From positions 1,612,001 to 1,676,000 of the forward strand of contig AP018533.1 in NCBI GenBank assembly GCA_003573975.1: a DNA stretch of 64,000 bases, read 5' to 3'. The DNA comes from Clostridiales bacterium CCNA10 (GTDB lineage Bacteria; Bacillota; Clostridia; Oscillospirales; Oscillospiraceae). The translations under genes and the position numbers were made by a program. A model generated the notes under the pieces. The model had not been told where the DNA came from. It was given only the letters and a program-made list of their open reading frames with translations, and searched no databases. Within the stretch, counting starts at the first letter, position 1; every line of letters begins with the position of its first letter. Of the stretch, positions 36,775-46,894 are shown piece after piece.

Positions 36775-38064
36775 ATGATTCAGATCTATGACCTCAATGC
36801 CATACAGGACCAGGAGATCTTCCTCCGCCGTGACGAGGTGCGGGATGTGTCCGCGCCGGTGGCCGACATCATCCGGACAGTCCGGGCGGAGGGGGACCGC
36901 GCCCTGTACGAGTATGGCCGCCGCTTCGACGGGGCGGAGCTGTCCGGCCTGAGCGTGACCGGTGCGGAGCTGGAGGCCGCCCTGGAGCAGGTGGAGCCGG
37001 AGTTCCTGGCCGTCCTGCGGGAGGCGGCGGACAACATCCGGGCCTACCACGCAAAGCAGAAGCGAGAGAGCTTTGTGATGACCCAGCGGGACGGAGTGAT
37101 CCTGGGACAGAGGATCCTTCCTCTGGCCCGGGTGGGGATCTATGTCCCAGGCGGTACCGCCTCCTATCCGTCCACCGTACTGATGAATGCCATCCCGGCC
37201 CAGATCGCCGGGGTGGAGGACATCGTGATGGTCACGCCCCCCGGCCGGGACGGAGCGGTGTCCCCGGCCATTCTGGCCGCCGCTCAGGTGGCCGGCGTGA
37301 CACGGATCTTCAAGTGCGGAGGGGCCCAGGCCATCGCCGCCCTGGCCTATGGGACGGAGAGCGTTCCCCAGGTGGACAAGATCGTGGGCCCGGGCAACGC
37401 CTATGTGGCCGAGGCGAAGAAGCAGGTCTTTGGCCAGGTGAACATCGACATGATCGCCGGTCCCTCCGAGGTGCTGGTGCTGGCCGACGGGGCTTCCAAC
37501 CCGGCCTGGGTGGCGGCGGACCTACTCTCCCAGGCGGAGCACGACCGGATGGCCTCCGCGGTGCTGGTCACCGACTCCCGCGCGCTGGCGGAGCAGGTGG
37601 CCAGGGAACTGGAGGTCCAGCTGTCCCGCCTGGAGCGGGCGGACATTGCCCGGGAGTCCATCGAGCGCAACGGAAAGATCATCGTGGCCCGCTCTTTGGA
37701 GGAGGGGATCCAGGTGGCCAACCGCATCGCGCCGGAGCACCTGGAGCTGTGTGTGGACCAGCCCTTCGACTATCTCAGCCAGATCCGGAACGCGGGCTCC
37801 ATCTTTTTGGGGCGGTATGATCCGGAGCCCCTGGGGGACTATTTTGCCGGACCCAACCACACCCTGCCCACCATGGGCACCGCCCGGTTTTACAGCCCCC
37901 TCTCGGTGGACGATTTCATCAAAAAATCTCAGTTCAGCTACTACACCCGGGAGGCCCTGGAGCGGGACTATCGGAAGGTGGGGCTGTTCGCCCGCCGGGA
38001 GGGGCTGACGGCCCACGCCCGGGCGGTGGAGATCCGGTTTGAAGGGGAGGAGGGAGCACAGTGA
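36775..38064 (+). CDS. hisD: Histidinol dehydrogenase
   Basis: Zinc/NAD enzyme that oxidises histidinol to histidine in two steps. 429 residues. GIYVPGGTASYPSTVLMNAI, VDKIVGPGNAYVAEAKK, the zinc/catalytic part QAEHDRMASAVLVT, and IAPEHLEL and GPNHTLPTMGTAR are all present. Ten bases after hisG. Confidence 0.97.
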   Translation: MIQIYDLNAIQDQEIFLRRDEVRDVSAPVADIIRTVRAEGDRALYEYGRRFDGAELSGLSVTGAELEAALEQVEPEFLAVLREAADNIRAYHAKQKRESFVMTQRDGVILGQRILPLARVGIYVPGGTASYPSTVLMNAIPAQIAGVEDIVMVTPPGRDGAVSPAILAAAQVAGVTRIFKCGGAQAIAALAYGTESVPQVDKIVGPGNAYVAEAKKQVFGQVNIDMIAGPSEVLVLADGASNPAWVAADLLSQAEHDRMASAVLVTDSRALAEQVARELEVQLSRLERADIARESIERNGKIIVARSLEEGIQVANRIAPEHLELCVDQPFDYLSQIRNAGSIFLGRYDPEPLGDYFAGPNHTLPTMGTARFYSPLSVDDFIKKSQFSYYTREALERDYRKVGLFARREGLTAHARAVEIRFEGEEGAQ

Positions 38065-38681
38065 TCGCGGTGATCGACTATGGAGTAGGAAACCTTTTTT
38101 CGCTGAAAAGCTCTCTGTCCGCCATCGGACAGGAGGCGGTGGTCACCCGGGACCAGGAGGAACTGGACCGGGCGGATCACATCCTTCTGCCGGGGGTGGG
38201 GGCCTTCGGCGACGCGGTGGAAAAGCTGCGGAGCACCGGAATGGACCGGGCGGTCCTCCGGCAGGCGGCGGCGGGAAAGCCGCTGCTGGGCATCTGCCTG
38301 GGGATGCAGCTGCTGTTTGAGACCTCTTTTGAGTACGGGGAGCACCAGGGGCTGGGGCTGATCTCCGGCCAGGTGCGGGACATCGGGACGGTGCTCCCCA
38401 GCGGCCTGGCGATCCCCCACATGGGCTGGAACGCCCTGCACTTTCCCGGGGAGCGGCCCCGCAGCCCCATCTTCTGGGCCCTGGAGGAGGGGACCCACGT
38501 CTACTTCGTCCATTCCTTCGCGGGCTTTGACTGTAAAGGACAATGCACTGCCACCACGGAGTACGGTGCGGAGCTGACCGCAGCGGTGCAGAACGGCAAT
38601 GTGTATGGGACCCAGTTCCATCCGGAGAAAAGCGGGGCCGTCGGCCTGACGATCCTGAAGGCATTTTGTGAATTGGAGTGA
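38061..38681 (+). CDS. hisH: Imidazole glycerol phosphate synthase, glutaminase subunit
   Basis: Provides ammonia to HisF. 206 residues, class I amidotransferase with the nucleophile Cys79 in GICLGMQLLFE and the His-Glu pair in GTQFHPEKSG near the end. It starts inside the hisD stop. The cyclase subunit hisF follows after hisA. Confidence 0.96.
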   Translation: MIAVIDYGVGNLFSLKSSLSAIGQEAVVTRDQEELDRADHILLPGVGAFGDAVEKLRSTGMDRAVLRQAAAGKPLLGICLGMQLLFETSFEYGEHQGLGLISGQVRDIGTVLPSGLAIPHMGWNALHFPGERPRSPIFWALEEGTHVYFVHSFAGFDCKGQCTATTEYGAELTAAVQNGNVYGTQFHPEKSGAVGLTILKAFCELE

Positions 38682-38687
38682 TCGACC

Positions 38688-39401
38688 ATGATCTTACTGC
38701 CCGCCATCGACCTGTATGAGGGCAAGGTGGTCCGCCTGACCCGGGGGGACTATGGGAATATGACGGTCTACCGGGACGACCCGGCGGCCCAGGCCGCCGA
38801 GTTCCAGGCGGCGGGGGCCGCCTGGCTCCATACGGTGGACCTGGAGGGGGCCCGGGACGGAGGCACCCCCAATTTTGAGGTGATCCGGCAGATCTGCCGG
38901 TCCACCGGGCTGAAGGTGGAGATCGGCGGCGGGATCCGCAGCCTGGACACCATCGCCCGGTACCTGGATGCAGGGGTGGAGCGGGTGATCCTGGGGACCC
39001 AGGCCGTCACCGACCCGGAGTTTCTGGAGGCGGCGGTCCGCCGCTTTGGGGCCCAGGCGGCCGTGGGCGTGGATCTGAAGGATGGGGCCATCGCCATCCG
39101 GGGCTGGAAGGAGACCGCCCCCGAGCCGGCGGAGCAGTTCTTTGCCCGGCTGTGCGCCCTGGGGGTGCGGACGGTGATCTGCACCGACGTCTCCCGGGAC
39201 GGGATGCTGGGGGGAACCAATGTGGCGCTGTACCGGGCGCTGTCCCAGCAGTTTGACTTGGATCTCATCGCCTCGGGTGGTGTGTCAAGCATGGAAGATT
39301 TACAGCGGCTGAAAGAGATCGGCCTGTATGGCGCGATCCTGGGCAAAGCCCTGTATACCGGGGCGCTGGAGCTGCGCCGGGCTTTGAGGGAGGTGGAGTG
39401 A
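38688..39401 (+). CDS. hisA: ProFAR isomerase
   Basis: TIM-barrel isomerase of 237 residues acting between HisI/HisE and HisF. Asp8 in LLPAIDLYEGKVVRL is the general base; VEIGGGIRS, GTQAV, and VICTDVSRDGMLGG hold phosphate and catalytic groups. Close relative of HisF, three bases before which it ends. Confidence 0.96.
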   Translation: MILLPAIDLYEGKVVRLTRGDYGNMTVYRDDPAAQAAEFQAAGAAWLHTVDLEGARDGGTPNFEVIRQICRSTGLKVEIGGGIRSLDTIARYLDAGVERVILGTQAVTDPEFLEAAVRRFGAQAAVGVDLKDGAIAIRGWKETAPEPAEQFFARLCALGVRTVICTDVSRDGMLGGTNVALYRALSQQFDLDLIASGGVSSMEDLQRLKEIGLYGAILGKALYTGALELRRALREVE

Positions 39402-39404
39402 GAG

Positions 39405-40163
39405 ATGGTGACCAAACGGATCATCCCCTGTCTGGATGTGAGAAACGGACGGGTGGTGAAGGGGGTCAACTTTCTGGATGTTCAGGACGTCTCTGACCCG
39501 GTGCGTCTGGCGGACTACTACTCCCGGTCCGGGGCGGACGAGCTGGTTTTTTACGACATCACCGCCTCTGTGGAGGGGCGGAAGCTGTTCACCGATATTC
39601 TGACGGATGTGGCCGCCAGCATCTTCATCCCCTTGACCGTGGGGGGCGGGATCAGCCGCCTGGAGGACTTTGAACGGGTGCTGTCCTGCGGGGCGGACAA
39701 GGTCTCGGTCAATTCCGGGGCTATCCAGACTCCGGAGCTGATCGACCAGGCGGCCAAGCGCTACGGCGACCAGTGTGTGGTGCTGTCCGTGGACGTCAAG
39801 CGGGTGGACGGGCAGTTCCATGTGTTCCGGGGCGGCGGCCGGGTGGACACTGGCCTGGACGCTCTGGAGTGGATCCGCCAGGGGGTGGACCGGGGGGCCG
39901 GCGAGGTGGTGGTCAACTCCATTGATACCGACGGCGTCAAGGGCGGCTTTGACCTGGAGCTGCTCCAGGCGGTGTGCCGTCTGGTGCGTGTCCCTGTCAT
40001 CGCCTCGGGGGGCGCAGGTGGGATCGGGGATTTTGTGGATCTCTTCCGGTCTGTGCCCGACGTCTCCGCCGGACTGGCGGCCAGCATCTTCCACTTCGGG
40101 ACGGTGGCCATCCCGGATCTGAAGCGGGAGCTGGACAGGAAAGGGGTGCTGGTGCGGCTGTGA
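39405..40163 (+). CDS. hisF: Imidazole glycerol phosphate synthase, cyclase subunit
   Basis: TIM-barrel partner of HisH, 252 residues. Catalytic Asp11 in [15 protein letters not shown] and the second Asp in [19 protein letters not shown] near 200 binds phosphate. Its stop overlaps the hisI start by one base. Confidence 0.97.
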   Translation: MVTKRIIPCLDVRNGRVVKGVNFLDVQDVSDPVRLADYYSRSGADELVFYDITASVEGRKLFTDILTDVAASIFIPLTVGGGISRLEDFERVLSCGADKVSVNSGAIQTPELIDQAAKRYGDQCVVLSVDVKRVDGQFHVFRGGGRVDTGLDALEWIRQGVDRGAGEVVVNSIDTDGVKGGFDLELLQAVCRLVRVPVIASGGAGGIGDFVDLFRSVPDVSAGLAASIFHFGTVAIPDLKRELDRKGVLVRL

Positions 40164-40498
40164 TGGATCTGGATACCTTGAAATTTGACGACCGGGGGCT
40201 CATCCCCGCCATCGTCCAGGACGCGGAGACGGGGAAGGTGCTCACCCTGGCCTATATGAACCGGGAGTCGCTCAGCATCTCGCTGGAGCGGGGACTGACC
40301 TGCTTCTGGTCCCGGTCCAGACAGGAGCTGTGGCTCAAAGGGGAGACCAGCGGAAATTACCAGCATATCGTGGAGCTGCGGGCGGACTGTGACCGTGACG
40401 CCCTGCTGGTAAAGGTGAAGAAGGACGGTCCGGCCTGCCATCTGGGGACCGACTCCTGCTTCGACGGGAATTTGATCGATCTGAGAGGAGATATGTAA
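40163..40498 (+). CDS. hisI: Phosphoribosyl-AMP cyclohydrolase
   Basis: Third step of the pathway. 111 residues, single-domain form without a fused His[37 protein letters not shown] and the metal Cys/Asp set in [17 protein letters not shown] with the later Cys residues ([12 protein letters not shown]) are present. Start at 40163 in a TGATG overlap with hisF. Confidence 0.96.
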   Translation: MDLDTLKFDDRGLIPAIVQDAETGKVLTLAYMNRESLSISLERGLTCFWSRSRQELWLKGETSGNYQHIVELRADCDRDALLVKVKKDGPACHLGTDSCFDGNLIDLRGDM

Positions 40499-40499
40499 G

Positions 40500-40832
40500 A
40501 TGGAGGAGCAGTTCAGCTATGAGGGCCTGTACCGCCTGCTGGAGGAGCGCAGGGATCAGCGGCCCGAGGGCTCTTATACCACCTACCTGTTTGAAAAGGG
40601 GTTGGACAAGATCCTGAAAAAGGTGGGGGAGGAGTGTACTGAGGTCATCATCGCCGCCAAGGCCCAGGATCACAGGGAGACGGTGTATGAGATCGCCGAC
40701 CTGGCCTACCATGTGATGGTGCTGATGGTCCAGGCGGGCATCTCCCTGGAGGAGGTCCGGGAGGAGCTGGCCGGTCGGCACGTCATTGACCACAAGGTCA
40801 AGCAGGAAAAGATGGCCTCTGACCAGGCGTGA
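40500..40832 (+). CDS. hisE: Phosphoribosyl-ATP pyrophosphohydrolase
   Basis: Second step of histidine synthesis, 110 residues of the MazG-like all-helical fold. EGSYTTYLFEKGLDKILKKV, GEECTEVIIAAK and the metal-binding EIADLAYHVMVLM are clear. GGAGAT precedes the ATG one base after hisI. Completes the ten-enzyme set. Confidence 0.95.
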   Translation: MEEQFSYEGLYRLLEERRDQRPEGSYTTYLFEKGLDKILKKVGEECTEVIIAAKAQDHRETVYEIADLAYHVMVLMVQAGISLEEVREELAGRHVIDHKVKQEKMASDQA

Positions 40833-40852
40833 CGGAGCCAAAGAGGATGTGG

Positions 40853-40886
40853 ACTGCGGCGGGGGTTGCCTCCGCCGCAGTTTTCC
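40853..40886 (+). terminator. Hairpin after hisE
   Basis: Ten-base stem ACTGCGGCGG / CCGCCGCAGT (40853-40862 with 40872-40881) followed by TTTT. Weak T run; it may only partly stop transcription before the phosphatase gene. Confidence 0.5.
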
Positions 40887-40953
40887 GCTAGAATAGAGCA
40901 AAAGACCGGCTGCGGGCGCAGGTGCGTCCATCCGGTGAAAAGGAGAGAGACAG

Positions 40954-41784
40954 ATGCGCGGAGATTTTCATACCCACTCCACTCTGGACGACGGGAAGAG
41001 CTCCCTGGAGGAGATGGCCGCCGCCGCCCGGGCGGCGGGGCTGACCCACTTCGGCTTCTCTGGACACAGCTACTGCCCTCTGGAGGAGGACTACTGCATT
41101 CACCGGGAGAAGATCCCAGAGTATCTGGCCCGGGCCCGGGCGCTCCAGGTGCAATACGCGGGGGAGATGGAGGTCTTTGTGGGGCTGGAGCTGGACCTGC
41201 TGGGGGAGCGGCCGGAGGGCCTGGACTATGCCATCGGCTCGGTTCATTCCATCTGCGGCGGGGACGGCCGGTATTTCGCCGTGGACGAGAGCCCGGAGAC
41301 TGCGCGGAAGTGCGTGGAGGAGCTCTTCGGCGGGGATTGGTACCGCTATACCGACGCATACTACGACCAGGTGGCCCTCCTGCCGGAGCGGACGGGATGC
41401 GACTGGATCGGGCACTTTGACCTGGTGACCAAATTCAACGAGCGGGCCCCCGCCTTTGACGAGGAGAGCCCCCGGTACCTCCGGCGGGCGCTGGAGGTTA
41501 TGGAGCACCTGGTCCGCTCTGGTACGGCGTTTGAGGTCAATACCGGGGCCATGGCCCGGGGATACCGGACCGCTCCCTATCCTGAGAAAAAACTTCTGCG
41601 CGCCCTGCGGGAGTTTGGCGGGGAGATCATCCTGAACTCCGATTCCCACCACACCTCCCACCTGTGCCACGGTTTCCCGGAAGCAGTGGAGCTGGTGCGG
41701 GCGGCGGGCTTTACCCACGTCAACCTGTGGACCCGGGACGGCCTGCGGTCGGTTGGGCTGAATGAGGAAGGAAGTGTTGTCTGA
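40954..41784 (+). CDS. hisK: PHP-type histidinol phosphatase
   Basis: Dephosphorylates histidinol phosphate to histidinol, the step absent from HisB here. 276 residues of the PHP fold with metal residues in DFHTHSTLDDG, FSGHSY, GLELDLLGE, YAIGSVHSI, WIGHFDLVTKFN and LNSDSHHTSHLC. GGAGAGAGAC precedes ATG 40954. Downstream of hisE on the same strand, completing the pathway. Confidence 0.88.
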   Translation: MRGDFHTHSTLDDGKSSLEEMAAAARAAGLTHFGFSGHSYCPLEEDYCIHREKIPEYLARARALQVQYAGEMEVFVGLELDLLGERPEGLDYAIGSVHSICGGDGRYFAVDESPETARKCVEELFGGDWYRYTDAYYDQVALLPERTGCDWIGHFDLVTKFNERAPAFDEESPRYLRRALEVMEHLVRSGTAFEVNTGAMARGYRTAPYPEKKLLRALREFGGEIILNSDSHHTSHLCHGFPEAVELVRAAGFTHVNLWTRDGLRSVGLNEEGSVV

Positions 41785-42224
41785 TGCGTCTGCAAGGCGC
41801 GGTGTTTGATGGAACAGAGGCCCTTCTGGGTACCGCCGGTGTACCGCTGCCCGGGGTGAAGGAATTTTTGTCCCTGATGAAGATAGAGGACGTCTGGATG
41901 TACCTGATCTGTGACGGCGCGGCGGCCCCGGTGCGGACCGCTCTGGAGCAGTCCGGCCTCTGGAACTATTTCCGCGGCCTTCTCTCGGCGGAGGAGCAGG
42001 GGAGGGCCCCTCTGGACCCGGAGCTGTACGAAAAGGCGGTGCGGCGTCTGCGCACCGCCCGGCGGGCCACCGTGCTCTTCACTGCCCGGGAGGCGGCGCT
42101 GCGGGCGGCCAAGGCGGCCGGGTTCCAGGTGGTGCTGGTTGGGCCGGGTCATCCGGCGGAGGCGTCCGCCCTGGCGGATGTGACGGTGTCCGACTACCGG
42201 GATATGATCCGCGTGGAGCGTTGA
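41784..42224 (+). CDS. HAD-like protein, active site degenerate
   Basis: 146 residues resembling a small HAD phosphatase (GVKEFLSLMK cap start, TVLFTAREAALRAAKAAG, DVTVSDYRDMIRV end), but the N-terminal motif reads GAVFDGTEALLG in place of the usual DxDGT/S: only one Asp remains, and the motif looks shortened. It starts in the stop codon of the histidinol phosphatase, so it is co-translated. It is probably catalytically weak or regulatory; alternatively a gene on the way to loss. Confidence 0.6.
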   Translation: MRLQGAVFDGTEALLGTAGVPLPGVKEFLSLMKIEDVWMYLICDGAAAPVRTALEQSGLWNYFRGLLSAEEQGRAPLDPELYEKAVRRLRTARRATVLFTAREAALRAAKAAGFQVVLVGPGHPAEASALADVTVSDYRDMIRVER

Positions 42225-42259
42225 GCGCAAGGGAGAAATGGTGTTTCGACCGGAAAGCT

Positions 42260-42288
42260 TTGTCAAGCGGGAACATCTGTGCTATAAT
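42260..42288 (+). promoter_or_regulatory. Promoter of the DUF4317 gene
   Basis: TTGTCA (42260-42265), 17-base spacer, TATAAT (42283-42288) with the extended TGTGC just before it. It gives a leader of about 50 bases. Confidence 0.8.
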
Positions 42289-42344
42289 GATGTCTGCAAT
42301 ACACAGCTCCGGAGCGCCGGAGCGAGCCAGAGAAAGGAACCGCT

Positions 42345-43478
42345 ATGAACGAAAAAGAAGTCGCGGAGCTCCGCCGCCGCTTCCGGCAGGACCGGAGCGG
42401 CATCTCCCATGTGCGGGGCTGCTATGTGAATGAGAACCGGGAGATCGTGTCCCAGTTTGACCAGCCGCTGGGCGTGATGACCCAGGAGGAGAATGAGAAG
42501 ATCCTGGGCCTGCTGAAGCGCACCCTGTCCGGGACGCTGGGCAAAAACCTGCTGGACATCACCTTCGCAACGCAGCAGGTGGTCCACGGGGAGGAGCACA
42601 AGCTGCTGATGGCCCTGCGCAGCTCAGAGCTGGGGGACGAGGAGGCGGTCCAGGCATTTTTCCAGAAGGTCATTTCCTCGGTGACTTTGGAAGGGAATTA
42701 CATGATCCTGCTGGTCCATGACGCCTATGACGTGCCCTACCGCTCCCAGGACGGGGACAAGCAGGATGACGCATCCTCAGAGGTGTTCTCCTATATCCTG
42801 TGCAGTGTGTGTCCGGTGAAGCTGACCAAGCCGGCCCTGAGCTACTATGTCCAGCAGAATGAGTTCCACAACCGGACTGCGGACTGGGTGGTGGCCCCGC
42901 CGGAGCTGGGCTTTCTGTTCCCGGCCTTCGATGACCGCGCCGCCAACCTGTACAACGCCCTCTACTACACCAAGCATACAGAGGACATCCAGAGCGCTGT
43001 GGTGGAGGCGGTGTTCGGCGCCGATGCCCCCATGCCCGCGGACGAGCAGCAGGCGGCCTTTCACACGGTGCTGGAGGAGTCCCTGGAAGAGGAGTGCTGC
43101 CTCCAGGTGGTCCAGGCGGTCCACGACCAGCTGTGCGGCCTGATGGAGGACCACAAGGAGAGCCATGAGGCGGAGCCCCTGGTCATCGGGAAGGGAGAGG
43201 TCCGCCAGGCCCTGGCGGCCAACGGAGTCTCCCAGGAGCACATCCATGCCTTTGAGGAGAAGTACGACCAGAGCTTCGGGGCGGACGCCCAGCTCAGCCC
43301 CCGGAATCTGGTGGATCCCAGGCGCGTGGAGATCAAGACGGCGGATGTGACCATCAAGGTGGATCCGGACCGGACAGATCTGGTCCAGACCCGGATCATC
43401 AACGGCGTCAAGTACATCCTGGTCCGGGTGGAGGAGGGCGTGGAGGTCAACGGCGTCCCGGTCCAGATCACGGAATAA
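42345..43478 (+). CDS. DUF4317 family protein
   Basis: 377 residues, soluble, no signal or membrane segments. The N-terminus (MNEKEVAELRRRFRQD, HVRGCYVNENREIVSQFDQ) is characteristic of the DUF4317 family, common in gut Clostridia and of unknown function. The C-terminal 60 residues (IKTADVTIKVDPDRTDLVQT, INGVKYILVRVEEGVEVNGV) form a small beta-rich domain. AAAGGAACC precedes ATG 42345. Stands alone between a strong promoter and a terminator. Confidence 0.85.
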   Translation: MNEKEVAELRRRFRQDRSGISHVRGCYVNENREIVSQFDQPLGVMTQEENEKILGLLKRTLSGTLGKNLLDITFATQQVVHGEEHKLLMALRSSELGDEEAVQAFFQKVISSVTLEGNYMILLVHDAYDVPYRSQDGDKQDDASSEVFSYILCSVCPVKLTKPALSYYVQQNEFHNRTADWVVAPPELGFLFPAFDDRAANLYNALYYTKHTEDIQSAVVEAVFGADAPMPADEQQAAFHTVLEESLEEECCLQVVQAVHDQLCGLMEDHKESHEAEPLVIGKGEVRQALAANGVSQEHIHAFEEKYDQSFGADAQLSPRNLVDPRRVEIKTADVTIKVDPDRTDLVQTRIINGVKYILVRVEEGVEVNGVPVQITE

Positions 43479-43500
43479 CGAATCGGCGGAGAAAAATCAG

Positions 43501-43534
43501 AGCGGCAGACCCGTGTGGGCCTGCCGCTTTTGTC
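43501..43534 (+). terminator. Terminator after the DUF4317 gene
   Basis: Stem AGCGGCAG / CTGCCGCT (43501-43508 with 43521-43528) plus an inner CCC/GGG, followed by TTTT. Confidence 0.75.
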
Positions 43535-43544
43535 GTTGCTTCCA

Positions 43545-43587
43545 TTCAGGAAATCTTTCAGCTCCTTGGAGCGGGAGGGATGACGCG
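43545..43587 (-). pseudogene. Orphan second copy of the rpoD 3' end
   Basis: Aligned without gaps to 43746-43788 at about 80 percent. Read on the minus strand it gives RHPSRSKELKDFLN against [14 protein letters not shown]. Almost all base changes are synonymous, including two AGC/TCC serine switches that each need several changes, and only one residue differs. This copy has no stop (GGA where a TGA could have been). It lies 201 bases downstream of the true rpoD end and in the same orientation; the bases between are GC-rich with palindromes and no gene. Confidence 0.75.
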
Positions 43588-43741
43588 CCGCCGTCGCAGG
43601 CTCCAGATCTGTCGCTTCCGCCTCTGGCGAACGCTCCCTCATTCCGCTGCTCCGGCTCTCCCCACGCGACCCGCTGCGCTGGGCTCGCGCGGGGGCCCAA
43701 AAAGCTGCGCCCCGAATGCGGAAAAGTGCTGAGAGCGGCGC

Positions 43742-45093
<1,352 letters not shown>

Positions 45094-45097
<4 letters not shown>

Positions 45098-46854
45098 GGT
45101 TTCTCCTCCATATATGCTTTCTTTTCCAAATTACTGCGCTGTGCGGCCAGGAGAAGGTCATTCTCGCTGGCGCCGCTCCGCTTGATGGCTTCTGCGCGGA
45201 TCACGGCTATGTAATCAGCCAGGGATTGGCGGCTGTTGGCCATAGATTCCGGGGAACTGGCCACCTGAGTCAGGTGGTCCATTTCCTCGCCGGTGAGCTC
45301 GCCTGCCAGCAGGGACAGCTGGGTGGACAGGCCCTCCTCCGCCCGCCGGAGCAGCAGGGCGTATGCCTTGCCCAGCAGGGGGGAGGAGAACTCCTCCGGC
45401 CTCAGCTGGGTCAGCTCCCGGTGGAGGGAGGGGTCCAGCAGCAGCAGACGGAGCACGCCCTCCTCCGCCCGGGCGGAGCGGATGTTTTCATACCGCAGGC
45501 CCCGGGACTTGGGCTGGAGCTGGATGGCCGGAGTGAGGTCCCGGCGCTCCTGCTGCTTTTGTTCCTTTCTCAGGCGGCGCTGGAAGGCCTTCTTGACCTC
45601 CTGGGCCACCGCCTCCGGCGAGACCCCCGCCGTCTCGGCGGCATGACGGCCATAGATCTCCCGCTCCACCGCGCTGGGCAGGGAGGAGAGGAGCTGGGCG
45701 GCCTCCTGGAGAAAGCCCACCTTTTGGCTGTCGTCGCTCAGGTCGTATTTTTTTCGGATCTGCTCCAGGCGGTAGTCCACCTGGTTTTCACTCTGGTCCA
45801 GCAGACGGAGAAAGGCGTCCCGTCCAAACTGCTTGATGAACTCATCCGGGTCCTTGGCCCCCGTCACCCGCAGGACGCGCACCTTCATCCCGGCCCGCTC
45901 CAGCAGGGGGATGGCCCGCTGGGCTGCCGAGACGCCGGCTCCGTCCCCGTCGTAGGCAATGATGGCCTCGGGGAAGTAGCGGGAGAGCAGCTGGGCGTGC
46001 TCCGGGGTCAGGGCGGTGCCCAGGGAGGCCACCGCGCTGTCAAAGCCCGCCTGATGGAGGGAGATGGTATCCATATACCCCTCCGTCAGGATGACCCGGC
46101 CCGCCTTGGACTTTTTGGCGATGTTCAGGGCGAACACGTTGCGGCTCTTGTTGTACACGGGGGTGTCCGGGGAGTTGAGGTACTTGGGTGTGGAGTCGTC
46201 CATCACCCGGCCGCCGAAGCCGATGACCTCGCCCCGGATGTCGATGATAGGGAACATGACCCGATTCCGGAAGCGGTCATAGATCCGGCCGTCCTGATTG
46301 CTCACCGCCAGACCGGCGTCCAGCAGGTCCCGCTTGTCATAGCCCTGCTGTCCCAGCGCCTGGATCAGGGCATCCCACCGGTTGGGGGCAAAGCCCAGGC
46401 CGAAGCTGGTGAGGGTCCGGCGGGACAGGCCGCGCCGCTGCAAATAGGCCAGTCCCTCCGCTCCCTCCGGGGCATACAGCCACTGGTGAAAGGTGCGGGC
46501 GGCCTGTTTGTTGATGGCCAGCAGCTTCTCCCGGCGCTCCTTGGCCCCGGCGGAATAGCCACTGTCCGGCACCTCCAGCCCGGCCCGTTTGGCCAAAACA
46601 GCCACCGCGTCCCGAAAGGGGAGGTTGTCCAGTTCCATCACAAAGTTGATGGCCCCGCCCCCCTTGCCGCAGCCGAAGCATTTATAGATCTGCTTGTCGG
46701 CCGACACAGAGAAGGAGGGGGTCTTTTCACTGTGAAAGGGGCAAAGGCCCCAGTAATTTCGGCCCTTTTTCGTCAGCCGGACTGACTCCGAGACCAGGTC
46801 CACAATGTCGGTGCGGGCGATCAGCTCGTCCAAAAAACGGTCCGGAATGGCCAA
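45094..46854 (-). CDS. dnaG: DNA primase
   Basis: Makes RNA primers for replication. 586 residues: CHC2 zinc ribbon with Cys38, His41, Cys59 and Cys62, RNA polymerase core with Toprim ([28 protein letters not shown]), and a C-terminal helicase-binding domain. TTG at 46854 is chosen: AGGAGG is correctly spaced and the product begins [10 protein letters not shown] like other primases; a TTG 18 bases upstream would include the ribosome site. dgt-dnaG-rpoD on this strand is the macromolecular-synthesis type operon. Confidence 0.97.
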
Positions 46855-46894
46855 AAGACTTCCTCCTTTCAAATCAGGATCACAGGGGCGGCCC

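Noticed and set aside
42272-42288. Shared CTGTGCTATAAT before the DUF4317 gene and tsaE as a regulon motif
   Set aside because: The match is explained by the extended -10 consensus; two cases are too few to claim a specific regulator.
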